NCBI RefSeq assembly: GCF_019175385.1
Contig: NC_083339.1
Span: 44,297,330 to 44,361,329 of the forward strand
From: Lycium barbarum
Lineage: Eukaryota > Streptophyta > Magnoliopsida > Solanales > Solanaceae
Direction of reading: 5' to 3'
Length of the DNA: 64,000 nt
In this document: positions 23,078-35,816 of the stretch, in pieces
How the letters are laid out: each line of letters opens with the position of its first letter
Position numbering within the stretch: position 1 is the first letter of the stretch
The notes under the pieces: model-generated
What the model saw: the letters and a program-made list of their open reading frames with translations, nothing else
Database searches by the model: none
Told to the model about the DNA's origin: nothing
Position numbers and translations under genes: made by a program

Positions 23078-23876
23078 TTTGCGCACAGTGTACAGCTCAG
23101 CACACTGCCCTATTTTACCCGGTTTCGCGAAATCATGCTCTCTTTGATTCGTTTGACCTTCAATCCTTATGAAACCTTCTTGACACTTATTTAAAACTTC
23201 ATTAAACATCCAAGGGGATCTATATCTCTTACTCAAGGTGATGATAATCAATGCTTAACTCAAATGATGTGAAATTCTCCCAAACGAGACTCCACCTTAA
23301 CTTTCTTCGACGAACTTGTCCCCTTTTGCCTCAAATGTCTTTGGAATCTTAATTAGAATTATTAAATATCCTTTCTTACTTGTAGGTACTTCAAGTACAT
23401 TTTAACTTGCATTATATTATTCACCGTAAAACAACCCAAAATTCCGAGGTGTAACAACATGTCTTCCCCCTTAATCACTGCATACGTCTTATCACTTACA
23501 AGCACATATCCAGCTCAGCACATTCATTGCTTTCTCATTTCAGCATACTCTCATCACAAACACATCAACCACTATCACAACATATCAACCAATATTCCCC
23601 TTTTTGGCATCATAAAAAATAACTAAACCACAACTAGTAAGAAGGTCAGATGCATCAACACATAGCCACAGGGTAGTTGACGATGATCAGATTAATTGAG
23701 AGCAAGCTAGCAATAACAAAGAGTGATCACATGACAGATAGTAGTTTAAAAAATACAGACATATGTTAAACCAACTACTATTGTACCAACTGAAAGAAAA
23801 GGAAAGTCAAACATCAACACAAAGTTAGACATAGGAGGGAGGACAAACAAACTGGGGAGAATTGCCGAGTAACGGG

Positions 23877-24436
23877 TTACTTGGAATGATTTAGGCTGTG
23901 AAGAATCGCATCGACTTTTTCAATAATTACAGTCTGATACCGAAGCATTTGGTTCCTGAATTCTTGCACTCTTACTTTCAACTGATCCTTCAGAAGAGCA
24001 TTCTCACCTTTCGTCTGCTTAATTTCTGCATGTGCTACTTTCAGGGCTTTGGTGAGAACATAGATGGTGGATCCTGCTCCTTTAGGCACACACTCACAAT
24101 CTTCTCGAGTAGCCATGGAGAGCATGCTCTCCGCTGTTGCCAAGGTGGCTTTTCCAGTTCTCGTAGAGGGACCTGGTTTCTTGCTTGTACTGAGTCTCTT
24201 CCTCTTTTGACCCCATTCACCTGTATTTGTGCACTACCATTCACCTGTATTTGTGCACTACCAGAGGTCTCTCTGTAGTAGAATATCTCTATCGGAGTCA
24301 ATGTTGGTCCTTGAAATTTCTTCTTATGCACCTGATATCTCAACAAAGTCTCCTGAGGTGACAGTGCTACTACTTTCCACAGTGGTCCCTTCTTCCATTT
24401 CACTTGATCCTTTTGATGAGAGTCCGATGTTGACAT
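23877..24436 (-). pseudogene. SIRE-like 3' ORF (env-like or accessory), frameshifted
   Basis: Two overlapping minus-strand frames (24436-24041 and 24143-23877) make one protein with a frameshift between them. The first part is basic and hydrophilic and includes a tandem 24-bp duplication (CATTCACCTGTATTTGTGCA, starting 24216 and 24240) that doubles the residues GSAQIQVN. The second part (VLTKALKVAHAEIKQTKGEN, LLKDQLKVRVQEFRNQML) has heptad-like hydrophobic spacing, a probable coiled coil, and ends at a stop near 23877. No signal peptide or membrane span is visible, so an envelope function is not supported by this fragment. It is identified mainly by position, between a copia body and its 3' LTR. 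Confidence 0.45.
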
Positions 24437-25045
24437 ATATGAATTATCATCACTTTTAATGAGGTTGTATTGTTTTCTTTGGTTATAAGTAGATTTCCTC
24501 CGAGTTCTGTGATTATTGGTTCTAAGGGAAACAAAGATAGGAGATTGAGGTTGCTTTAAATGTATTTTGATCTGAGGAGGTTGGGTTTTGTGAGGATTGT
24601 TAACACCTTATTTTCACCTCATAGGACGCGTATTTTAACTTTCAATTTTTCCGAGTCAAAGACGAAGTAAGGATACTTCCTTTCAATTTTAAAATCCCGA
24701 AAAAATTGCAAAAATGACGTGTAATTGATAAAAATTGACAACTACGAGAAATATGAGTTATTTTACTTTTATCCCGCTCCGCCTAATTCGGGAAATGGTT
24801 AATTAAAAACGACGTGTGAATTATGGTTCATTTTAGCCGCATTTTTACATATTTGAAATATTACCGGGAAGTATGTCAATATTGGGCTCGTTTTGAAGCT
24901 CGTATTTTAAAACGACGTATTATAATTTTTATTTCGTCAAATTATTATTTTACGAAGATGTTTTAACTAATTAACCTAAACCATATACTATATTTTATAA
25001 AGCATGTATTATTTTTAAAAAGGGGGAGCAAGTTAATATACTTCC

Positions 25046-25064
25046 CCCCCCCCCCCCCCCTCCC
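25046..25064. repeat. Poly(C) run
   Basis: About 18 consecutive C after CTT, in the U3 part of the TatX LTR. Its length may be an assembly or sequencing artefact. Confidence 0.85.
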
Positions 25065-25238
25065 CTAAATATTTTGTGACGCGTCATTTTACATTTTTCC
25101 CTAATATCGTTATCTCTCTCATTTGAGAGAAATTGAGGGCGGCTAGGGTTTGTTAAAATCGCCGCCATGGCGCCGCTGTGACCAGTGTTCTCCGATGGCC
25201 TTTAAGGGAGGAACAACTGCGACACAAGGCGGTGTGAT

Positions 25239-25357
25239 ATGCCATGGGTGGGGTCTTGGAACCCTTAGCCATCTTATGCCATGGGTGGGGTCTTGGAACC
25301 CTTAGCCATCTTATGCCATGGCTGGGGTCTTGGAACCCTTAGCCATCTTGTGCCATC
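25239..25357. repeat. 37-bp tandem repeat, three copies
   Basis: Units start at 25239, 25276 and 25313 with ATGCCATGGGTGGGGTCTTG, followed by GAACCCTTAGCCATCTT, and are nearly identical. A partial fourth GTGCCAT follows. Confidence 0.93.
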
Positions 25358-25642
25358 ACACCATGCCAAAATGTCGATGAGGTTGTTATCCCTTAAACAT
25401 CTTCATCCTTGCTGCTGAGGACAGGTGTTGTCCTTTTTATTCCCAACGTTTCGATTTGGTCTAATGTTGGTATGATTGTTTTTGGATTTATTCTTGGTTG
25501 TACGACTCGATCCTTGCTATTGTACGATTCACGATAATTTAGGGATTTTTAGTACGAATTAGTACAATTTGCAGTATTTATTTTGTCCTTACCGATTTGA
25601 ATTAGATTTTGTGATATACGATTGGGAATTTAGGAGGGTAAT

Positions 25643-25708
25643 TCGGTTTTGGAAAACCGAGAATCTTCCATTTTTATCCCTAAGGTTGATTTTGCATACT
25701 ATAAATAG
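25643..25708 (+). promoter_or_regulatory. Palindrome plus TATA box in the TatX LTR
   Basis: TCGGTTTTGGAAAACCGA (25643-25660) is an 18-bp palindrome with a 2-base centre. CTATAAATAG follows at 25699-25708. The spacing resembles the palindrome-to-TATA spacing of the chromovirus LTRs here. Confidence 0.6.
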
Positions 25709-27857
25709 AATATTGTTGTGACATTTTATGGGGAGATTCGAATCTGAAGCATTTTAAAGGAGATTCGAATTTTCAAAAGTTTTTTGGATAATATTCGTAT
25801 TCAAGAGTCTCCCACATCATTTAAAAAGGCAAAAACACCCTAGCATTTGGGCTTCTATTTTTATAGAAACCATTTCTCATTTCTAGAGTAAGTTGGAGGA
25901 CACCCCAAAAATCTGAAATTTTAAAACTACTCAGCTTAAAACAAGAAAGATTCTTGTAAGTCGAGTTTTTCTTGAATTATTGGATTACGTTTCAATTTTT
26001 TTTATTTGTTTCAAGTCGGTTGATCGTCGTTGGTGAAAGGTCATCAATTCAACTCTTGCCACCCCCGTTGCTACTCTAAAAAAAGGTAATCCTTATTTTC
26101 TCTTCTTTAATGTTAGTCTCATTTTCTGTTTAGTATAGTATATTATTAGTGTATGTTTAATGTTTTCAGTGCCTGTTCGCATTACTGTTTAAATTAGATT
26201 AGCTTGATGATAAAGATTATTGTGTTGCACTGGTTTAGTAAGCTGTTAATAAGATTTCGCTCTAATTCTGATGAGTTCCTTTTTGATATCAATACTGGAA
26301 TGTAGTTATGGATTAAGTGCTTTAAGCTCAAAGTATTTGTTGTTTAAAGCATAGCTGTGTAAATAGTCATTTTCAATTTCTTATTCTGTGCACTAAAGGT
26401 TTAATTTATGGAGTAAGAATGCCTTAGTTTAACTTAAAATACTGTTAAGTCAGGCGTTTGATCTTATTGTGTTTGAACTCCAGTTAACAGTTATGTAGAG
26501 TTCATGTGTTGGTTAGTGCACATCTCGGGATCTTTATTTGTTAGGTTACAAGAGGAATATGTAATTTCTGCTTCTTTTACTGATCTGAATGTATGAAAGG
26601 AGCTGTTATGATATGTATTGTGGACACTTCTAATTGCTCTTGTTTAAGAACTGAAAGTTGAATCTGATTGAGGTAGTTTTGTACATAATTATGCCTTTTG
26701 ATAGATTCATCCAGTAGAGTGTTTAATTAAAGAAGTATGAGTTTTGAAGCATGTTAAAGTTCTTTGAATCTGTCCATAACGAGTAAATTCAACTTGAAGT
26801 CTTCCCCTGAAGCTAAATTTAAGCACTGGAAAAACAATCTTTATTTGAATGAAAACACATGACCTAGGGACCTCAAAACTGGAGGCTTTATTTCTAGCTT
26901 TGAGTTATCTTTCACTTGTTTCTCATTGAGAAGTTCAAACAAATTTAGAAAGAATGTGATTCTGTATGTAGCTTGAATGTTTTTTTTAAAGTATCTCTCA
27001 TGTCTGTTATGAACTCCCAAACTACTTTAAGCACTGATCTCCTAAAGGAAATGAGGCTTTCCATTGACTTGAAGTGTCTTAAGTTCATGAAGTTCTTTTT
27101 GATTTATGGGAATGATTTATAGGTTGCGTATTGAAAGGCTGAATGTTGGTATCTAAAAGGAAAAGGAAGCGGAAACGAGTAGATACTTCACTTGATGAGC
27201 CAGCTTGTTGTTATGTTGGCTACTATTTTTTTTCCAATTGCCTACCCTTAAATAAGCATCACACTTAAACAAGCTTGTTGCTGCATTTTAAGAGCTGCTA
27301 CCTTTGTGGTTGGCTGTTGTAGTTTGCCGCTACATTTTGGGGTAATCTACTACTGCATTTGTTTGTCTTGATCTAATGAGTGACTGCTGCACTTCAAGGA
27401 ATAATGTTGCTATACCCTGAGGCCAATATTTGCTGCATTCTTTAAAACTTGCTGCTGCATTTTGGGTGAGTTTGTTGCCATATTCTTAGGCAAACAGTCA
27501 CTGTGCTTTGAGCTGAACTTTGTGCACCTAACATGAGCTGATGTGCTCAACACAACTGCTGGTGTTTTAATGTTCAACATGATGTACTTCTGGGCTGCTG
27601 TGTTTAGTTGGCTACTGAGGCACTTTGAGCTGACTCTCACATTTTTGTGATTGAGCTGCAGCCGTGTTTGTGACTAAGTAGTTGCTTAAAAAAATGAACA
27701 TATGCTACGCTTAATGAAACTGGTTGTTGTTGCCTGTTGCTGCACTCTAGATTGCAGCACTTTGAGAAATTTGTTGTTGATGCCAAGATAAATTGGCTGC
27801 TTCTCCTCTTTAAGAATATGCTAGTGCCTTGCAATATCTATGCTTTGAGGGAAATAG

Positions 27858-29661
27858 TGTCACGACTCGACTAGGGCCGCGACAAGCATTCGGTGCTATC
27901 CCACTCGGGCACCCCTTATCATACACTTACACTTACATCTAGGTGAGCCACATAATAAAACATATATTTCTATTTACCCGTCATTCTAGTCACATTGGAC
28001 AACAACATCTTTTATATCATCATAGGCATCCATGCCGTACCCATGTACGTAAGCCGACAAGGCTACAAAATGATATACAACATATAGGCCGACAAGGCCA
28101 AACATATCTAACTATATACACACGTCAGGGTTATCCGTACCATCTGCAAAGGTGTGCGCGCATTACGTAAATAGATACACATATATAATAGCTCATAAGC
28201 ATCTTATTATTATCATCACTATCATTATCGTTATCACTATCATCGTTGTTCATTACATCTATCCTTATAGGGTTACTCGTCATATGAGGAACTTAGTACA
28301 ATCGTAATACATATCGAGGATCATGAGTTCAATAGCTCGAAAGATAGAATCATTTGAAGGATATCATAATCTTATAGGAGGTTTAGATGATTGGCCAAAG
28401 AACCATGCCTTATGAAAGAAGGGTTAACCTTACATACCTTTCCGTTCAACTATTTACCACTTGCACATTCTCCTTCAACGCTCGCGTTTCTACCTTCATT
28501 AAAGTCATACTATCATTAGAAATCGATAGCTAGCATACATGACTAAAACTAGAGAAAATCGGACAACATCTCCTTTATTCATACGACATTCCTCCATAGC
28601 GTATATCAACTCCCAATCGACAATAATACATTCACAATATCATAACAATAGTCCTTATTCATCCATATTATCCACATTTCTCAATTCACTTTCAATCACC
28701 CATATCCATGGTCATAACACACGACTACATTCATTCACATACCTTGCCTATCCCGTGTTCTTCAACGTTATTTACAGCATATTTATATCATAATACATTA
28801 AGAAGCATGACTCAATTCAAGCTATTACTCAAAATGGCACTACTCCACATTCATGACCCATTTTTCTATGTCCTTCTACAATCCAAGTATTTTAACTCTC
28901 AAATACCTTAAACAACATAGAAATACCATAAATCTTACCTTAGATGTAGTAGGAACAAGTTTTGGTTGGTAATACTCCACTTGAGCAAAAACCCTAGTTC
29001 ATCTCCAATGAGATTTCTTGACTCGAATGATCTTTAATGGGTTTTCGTACACTTGATGCACTTGATTTATGTTGTTGATCACTAATAACCCTTGAATCCT
29101 TGTGGAATAAATGTAGAGAGATGTTTTAGAGAGAAGGGGTGTGATATGGAAGTGAAATGAAATAAGACTTGGTCCCTTTATTTAATGAACCATTTCAGTC
29201 CCGACCGTATATACGGACCAACATACGGTCCGTATAATTTATACGGGCCGTATGTTTGGTCCAGAAAGGTAGGCTATTCTGGGATGATTATACGGTACCA
29301 AACATACGGACCGTATAATCCCCAGTGATTCCGAAGTTCGTTTCGTCGACTCGTTTGATCTCCAATCCTTGTGGAACCTTCTTAACACTTGTTCAACACT
29401 TCAATACCAATCCAAGGGACATTATCGCTCTTCTCCAAGACATTATTAAAGCCTCGTTAACTCGTTACTCGTATTTCCTTTCCGATACTCATCGTATGCC
29501 TTGCCTCCTCTTGGCCAGCTTTCTTGTCTAACATCGGATGTCTTTGAAATCTCACTTAGGGTCATCAAATGTCATTTCTTACTTATGGAAATATCGTATA
29601 CTCGTACTCTTCACTAGGCTATTCACTTGTGCATCAGCGGAAGATTTTCCGAGGTGTAACA
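27858..29661 (-). mobile_element. S3: solo LTR (1804 bp), TSD AATAG
   Basis: Plus-strand ends are TGTCACGACTCG and GAGGTGTAACA, with AATAG at 27853-27857 and 29662-29666. Minus orientation, no internal region. It carries a 48-bp near-perfect palindrome (29215-29262) and a TATA-like ATTAAATAAAGGGACC (minus strand, about 29171-29187). It interrupts the TatX LTR. The flanking TGCTGCATTTTG-type sequence continues on both sides. Confidence 0.93.
29201..29320. repeat. Promoter-proximal palindrome cassette, S3
   Basis: Words ATACGGTCCGTAT, ATACGGGCCGTAT and ATACGGACCGTAT are arranged so that 29215-29262 is itself a long inverted repeat. The left half matches the reverse complement of the right half apart from one indel and one mismatch. 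It is next to the TATA-like element at about 29171-29187 (minus strand). Confidence 0.92.
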
Positions 29662-31026
29662 AATAGATACTATACTTGATTGACTAAGTTGCTGCTGCAG
29701 CTTGCCATTTATTGCTGCATTATGAGTATTGGTTTGCAGCATTTTGTGGGCTGGTATGTTACCCCCTGCTTTGATATATATCCTTGAGCTACTGCTTGAT
29801 GAGCAGCTGTGGTATTTGGTTTTCTGTGTGGCTACAATGCCCATCTATTGTTGGTGCTATATATTTGTTTTTTTGTGTGGCTGTTATGGCCATCTATTGC
29901 TGGTGTTATAGTGGATTTGCTGTGTGAATACTTGCATTTCTTGATGATTCAACTGTTATATGTGGGAACAGTTTGTTCAGCTGCTGATACGACAAAGACA
30001 GTAACTACACTTGTTTTTTTTTTTTTGCTAATACATTTTGGTTAAACAAGTGTTGTATCAAAGTGATAAGGTTGCTACTTTTTTTTCGAAAAATGAACAG
30101 ATGCTATACATGGTGAAAATACATTGATTTGAATATGATACTACACTTGGGACAAATGAAAAAAATGATTTTTGAGGCCATGTCTTGTCCGGAAAGGTTA
30201 TCCCTCGGTTTAGGGAAGGATGATCCCACGTTGATATCACGAGGTAGGAACCAACATGCGCTTGGCAAGGCAACTAGAATGGCCCCTAGTTTGCAGCCGT
30301 GACATGGTTTGGGTTCCTTTTCCATATTCAGAACCGTGAGTCTGAGTCTCCGTGATCAAAGCTTTCAAAGTTTGACACGAGTCCAAGGGATATTATTGTT
30401 TATATTCGTAAACGTCACCGTATGGGGTGGAGTATCATTTTACTAACTATTTTTCATTTTATTCCTGTGAGGTACATCTAATTAATATGGTTCTGCGAGA
30501 TGAAATTCCCAAGACAAAGTGAAGTAAAGTTGAAAGCCCGACAGCTCGGATGAAGAACTAGAAGAACATAGAAGAATGAGAACAAGACTGCTGAATGATT
30601 TTGGCCCAAGGACGTAAAATCTAAACTTTCTTTCCCTTCCTTTAGTATAAGTTTTGCATTATTTTCTGTATGATATGCAAATACATTTGTGTAGATATTG
30701 AAACCCCTAAAGGTCAGAACCTAGGATTTGGGTAGATGATGTTTCAAAACTGTATCCAAATGATAAAACAGTATTATTCCACTTGATTAAAATATATAAA
30801 ATGTGAAAGTATATTTTTCTTGCAAAAAGTTGATTATTTTCGAATACCTCCTTAAAATTGTGTTTTAATTTGAGAAATCTAAGAAAAGAAAGTAGAAGAA
30901 ACATTTGGGCTAGACCTGACTTAACGAATTCAAATAAATGAAATTTCCTTCAAAGCCTGAGTTTGAGAAAGTAGTTCTGAGGATATGGTTGACTAAAGAG
31001 ATAAAATGCGGATAATGTACAAATTA

Positions 31027-31046
31027 AAGGCTATACATATACACAC

Positions 31047-31108
<62 letters not shown>
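31027..31108. repeat. (AC)n-(AT)n compound microsatellite
   Basis: ATACACACAC repeats followed by ATATAT, near the 3' end of the TatX LTR. Confidence 0.95.
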
Positions 31109-31110
<2 letters not shown>

Positions 31111-31595
31111 ACATGGCATTAGTTTGAAATGGGATATACCCAGTATACTATCCTTATAAGCAAAAGGACATACTATTTTATCACAGATGTTTTTAATCCG
31201 AACTTAAACTACCCTCATTTAAAGGGAAATTCTTTAATTCTTTTAAAGCCAAAATGATATGCCATGACAGTATATTCTTATATGGGAAACTAAACAAAAC
31301 ATAAGCAGTTCATACATAATCACACATTGAAGCTCGAAGGTCAACCGTATTCTACGGATCCTTAATACTGGGGTGCGTAACACCTTCCCCAGGGGATCAC
31401 CAGAACCCTTACCTAGAACTCTTGATTACGAAGGATTTTTCACGGTGTATGAATAAACCCTTCGAAACTGGTTTTCATAATTTCCTAAAAATTAGGTGGT
31501 AACTCTTTTAAAAACCAAGTCCGAAAGAGCACCAACGAGTTCGAAGTAGCTTTCCGAGCGCTAACCCCACCGGCACAAATGTGAATCGTTACACA

Positions 31596-31613
31596 TGGCG
31601 ACTCCGCTGGGGA
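31596..31613 (+). promoter_or_regulatory. Primer-binding site of TatX
   Basis: TGGCGACTCCGCTGGGGA directly follows the LTR end. This PBS is characteristic of Tat/Ogre-like elements in plants (family knowledge). It is what identifies 24598-31595 as a 5' LTR on the plus strand. Confidence 0.85.
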
Positions 31614-33061
31614 CTTTAGGTTCTAAGCATAAGGGTTTTAATGTAATGTGATTATTTGTATAAAATTCTTATGTGTTTACTTTCCTGTATAAATAAACTG
31701 TCATCGTATGCATATCAGCCTGTTTTTTGTGCCTATGAGGGTTCTTTTTCTAGGATTACTTAATAGAGCCTAAATGTTAAATGATCAATGCCTTAGGATA
31801 AGAGGGTAGACTATTAAGTGAAGCCTTAAATAATAGAATTGTATAGTTTAAAGGTGATATTAAGATCATCCTAGTTCTAGAGGTTTCTAGTGGTTGTCAT
31901 TTGGTTATGGGATGAGATAAAGGGTTGAGAGTGCTTCAGAGGAGTAAAAGGAAGGTCAAGGCATAGACTAGGGTGATGACTAGTCCTACCCCGCCTTTTT
32001 TTTTACTAAAGAAGAAGGTCTAGGAAAAGGTTTGAGGGGTGATGAGCCACCTTGTACTGCTTCTTCTCTAGGACTTTGAAGTCATTTTCCCTTGAGTTTC
32101 ATTTCTATGACCATGGGACCCACAAAAGACCTTTAGTTGATTAGGAAAAGGTTAATAAGACCTTGGATGGATTTTGTTAAAAGTGTGACATTAAAATCAA
32201 CCTAGATTAATCAAATAGGATCCCTTTAGGTTATGTTTGGGTAAAGATAGGTCAGAATAGTCTACTTGAAGATTCTAAGTTAACTTGGTTCTAAAAATCA
32301 AGCCGTCTCGCCTTTAAGGGTAGTAGGACAGATTTAATGATAGAATGAGAGGATCATGAGTGCAGATATGCAAGTTGTCAAAACCACTTCGCAAAGGGAA
32401 GTCTTTTTAAAGACACCTTGGAGAGGAGATCGAGAAAGAACCAAGTCTAACTTGGGTCATAATATCATTCTCCCAAATAAAAGGTTGTCACGACATGCCT
32501 TATATGTCCATGGGGTAATACTCGTCATATGTACATACTTGACCTTTCTATCATTGAATCAAGGATTGGTTAAAATGAATTTGTTCTTGCATAAAAATAG
32601 TTGCTTTAGTATGAAAATGGACCTGTTATTATAGTTTTAGCTAGTTCACTTAGTGCTCATATTTTCTGGAACTTGGGAGAGGGAACATGATGAAGGAAAG
32701 ACCTTAAATGAGTTTGTCGTTAGTCTCAACAAGTATTGAGTAGGTTCAGGGACCTTATTATTTATATCCAACCCGGTAGAAAACTTTAGTTTAGTAATTT
32801 TGTTCCTTGCACTAGCTAGCTTTCAAATGCAATACTTGTATTGATTATGAATGCTTATATTCCATTTGATACCTGTTTGGATTGCATGAGGCTGAGTATC
32901 TTTCTATTGCTGGTTTGATAAATGATGAATGATTGCCTTGCTAAGATTAAGTCCATATTTGCCTTAGAATTAGTTTGAGCACCACATTGCCTAAGAGGAA
33001 ATTAATTAGGTGGGTAATAGAGTCAAAGACTTAAGGGAGTGCTTGGAAAGACATGGAGTTG
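31614..33061 (+). other. TatX leader, non-coding
   Basis: Typical untranslated leader of an Ogre-like element: AT-rich, with no ORF having recognisable domains. The 92-codon ORF at 32356-32634 has no known motif. It is interrupted at 33062 by S4. Confidence 0.6.
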
Positions 33062-33993
33062 TGTCACGACCCGACTAGGGGCCATGACGGGTACCCGGGG
33101 CTAACCGCCGAGCACCGCTCATTCTGCTACTTATCATACTCGTTAAGCGTTCATTCATCAATTTCAGACTCAAATCATAGGAAAATCATTTTTTTTCATT
33201 TGGGAACATAATTACCTTTATATACATAAGCCCTTCGGCTATCAAAATAATACACACATACATATATAAATATATACGCTTATCAAAGTCGTGAGACCAC
33301 ACTACCCACACATACATATCTACGAGCCTCTACTAGAATACTAGACATATGGACGGGAGAGCACCCCGTCGTGCCCAAAACATATATGTACTTAAAATAG
33401 TAAATCAATGGCACCTCCGGAATAATGGAGTGCTCTCATAAGTCTGCTTATCGGCTTCTATAAATATGGGTCGCCTCCCTGTCTACCTGTGGGCATGAAC
33501 ACAGCGTCCAAAGAAAATGGACGTCAGTACGAATATTGTACTGAGTATGTAAGACATGAATGAAATGAACATATTAGAGAAATCATAATACATAAGGTGA
33601 CGATATAACCTGCGTAACTCTTAAGGGTGGATACCTTTCATGCCTATCTCATACATATAATCACAGTACATGTATCATCATAGCGCATACATCATCGTAT
33701 CATACATATATCATAATACTGTATCTGCTCATACACATTAAACATTATCCGTATTCGGCCACGTAGTGGCTCGACAATATCACATACATATCTTCCGGGC
33801 TTTTCATACATATATCCTATATATAATCATAGTAGTATCGTACCCGACTATATAGGTTCGGTGTCTTACGCACCCAGCTATAATAAAGCTTGGTGTTATG
33901 CGTACCTGGCCCTACCAAGGCTCAGTGTTGTCCGTACCTGGCCCTACCAAGGCTCAGTGTTGTCCGTACCCAACTGCAGAGGTGCGCGCGCGT

Positions 33994-33995
<2 letters not shown>

Positions 33996-34034
<39 letters not shown>
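33996..34034. repeat. (TA)n microsatellite in S4
   Basis: TATA dinucleotide run. The ORFs ending in repeated IYIYIY are translations of it. Confidence 0.95.
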
Positions 34035-34039
<5 letters not shown>

Positions 34040-34140
34040 TTCTACCCGGCCATATAAGCTCGAGGTTTCATAATAGCCATACATAGGCACATATATACAT
34101 AAAAGCCCATAAATATCTTTAGCGTCATCACTATTATCAT

Positions 34141-34218
34141 CGTCATCATTATCATCATCACTATCAACATCGTCATCATTATCATCATCACTATCAACAT
34201 CGTCATCATTATCATCAC
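34141..34218. repeat. 30-bp tandem repeat in S4
   Basis: CGTCATCATTATCATCATCA plus CTATCAACAT, two exact copies and a partial third, derived from trinucleotide-like ATC sequence. Confidence 0.95.
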
Positions 34219-35816
34219 ATATATCTCATAAGCTTACCATAACCTTTCATAGAGCATGCTTTTGAATTTAAAGACAATCTATGAAAATCGTATCATATTC
34301 GTATCATGAACTTCGTTAAAATATCGCATGATAAACTTTATAATCTCTAACTTAGGCTCGTCATTACCATCATCGTATCTATGGAATATCTCTTACTTTT
34401 ATCTCATATGGAACCCCCTATGAATATAGACTCGTAACTTTTTCGGAACATTGGTCATAGGACATGCATTAGAGCTTATGGACAATCTATAACAATGTCG
34501 GGGTGACATAAGGTCGAAAGCCCCCGATTCCATTATGGAGTAATCATATTCATCATAGCTCACCTTGAAAGGACTAACATTTTAAGGTGAATGTACGCCA
34601 TGATCAACATCAAGGGATCGTAAGTAGGATCTTTAACTTCATAGACATCATACCTTGCTTTAGAATCTCTAGGCTTAAACTTACCATCATTACTTTCGTA
34701 TTCATGACATTTCTCTCATTTTTACCTCATAAGAAGCTCTTTATCAACTTTGACTCATAGTTCCCGGAATGTGAGAAAGTCATGGAGGAGTAGGGAAAAT
34801 ACTATCGTAGAAATCATATAAGGATCATTAGCTTCGTAGGAATATCGTATCACGAGCTTTAGGACTTCTAGATTTATATTCATCATCGGTATTGTCATGC
34901 TCGTAACTTATCTCTTTTCTTTATCTCGTATGAAGCTCTTTATACTCGTAGATTCATAATTCCCAATATGTAGGAAAAATCATGGAAAGATAGGGGGATT
35001 CATACCATAAGAGTCATGCCTTAGAAAGAAGGGACTAGCCTTACATACCTCTTTCGTTTAACTATTCCATCGCTTGATTGATCTCCTTCAATGTTCACGT
35101 TTCTACCTTCAAAAGAATTCGCATTCACATTAGCTAATCGATTACATGGACGTGCTTACTAGAGTTAGAGAAAATTGGGCAGCATTTCCTTTGTTTATAC
35201 AACCTTACCCATATTGCATATCAACTCCCAAACATCTACAATAACGTTCACAATATCATAACCAACAATCGTCATTCATCTACATTACCCTCATTTCACC
35301 ATTCCTCTTCAATTCATCCATAATCATGGTCATAGTATACTAGTACATTCTCACATATAATGCTTACCCCATGTCCTTAATATCATTTTTAACATAACCA
35401 TAATCATAACACATCAAGAATCATGACTCAACCCAAGCTATCACTCAAAAGTGACACTATTCCCACATTCATGACCCATTTTCTATATTCTTCTACAATA
35501 CAAGTGTTTCAACTTTTCAATACCTTAAAAAACATGTAAATACCATAAAATGTACCTTAGATGGTGTAGGAATGAACCTTGAGTGCAAACACTCCACTTG
35601 AGCAAAACCCTAGTTTCACCTTCACTTGGATTCCTTGTCTTAGATTAACTTTAGTGTGCTTCTTACACTTGATTCACTTAGATTGATGTAGTTGATCACT
35701 AATTTTTCTTGAATACTTGTGGGAGAAATGTCATAGAGAGTTCTAGAGAGAAGGGGAGTGAAAAGGGAAAATGAAATAAAATGAACTTGGTCCCTTATTA
35801 AATATACAAATTCTGA

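Larger units (their letters stand above)
20750..23456 (-). mobile_element. S2: solo LTR (2707 bp incl. gap), TSD ACATG
   Basis: On the plus strand it runs from TGTCACGACCC to GAGGTGTAACA, so on the minus strand it has the TGTTACACCTC ... GGTCGTGACA ends of the RT1/RT2/RT3 family. ACATG flanks it at 20745-20749 and 23457-23461. No internal region, hence a solo LTR. It sits in the 3' non-coding part of the SIRE-like element. It contains three strong palindromes (23006-23077), a TATA-like element (about 22941-22952) and the assembly gap. Confidence 0.92.
19707..24597 (-). mobile_element. 3' part of a Ty1/copia element (SIRE-like), minus strand
   Basis: Read on the minus strand: a decayed 3'-terminal ORF with a coiled coil (24436 to 23877), non-coding sequence, a purine-rich tract AAAAAGGGAGAAAT (20512-20525) and an 805-bp LTR (20511 to 19707). 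An extra ORF between pol and the 3' LTR is the arrangement of SIRE/Maximus-type copia elements (family knowledge). Clade is an inference because no pol is present. The element is split by solo LTR S2 and cut at 24598 by the TatX LTR, so its 5' part is missing from the window. Confidence 0.65.
24598..31595 (+). repeat. TatX: 5' LTR of a Tat/Ogre-type gypsy element
   Basis: Starts TGTTAACACCTTATTTTCACC directly after SIRE-like sequence. It ends in CCCCACCGGCACAAATGTGAATCGTTACACA, immediately followed by the GGCGACTCCGCTGGGGA primer-binding site. Net of solo LTR S3 (1804 bp plus 5) it is about 5.2 kb, which fits the very long LTRs of Ogre-like elements. It contains TATA box CTATAAATAG (25699-25708), a palindrome 40 bp before it, a C-run (25046-25064), a 37-bp tandem triplication and a degenerate TGCTGCATTTTG-rich zone on both sides of S3. 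The exact last base (31593 or 31595) is uncertain. The target duplication is not testable. Confidence 0.8.
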
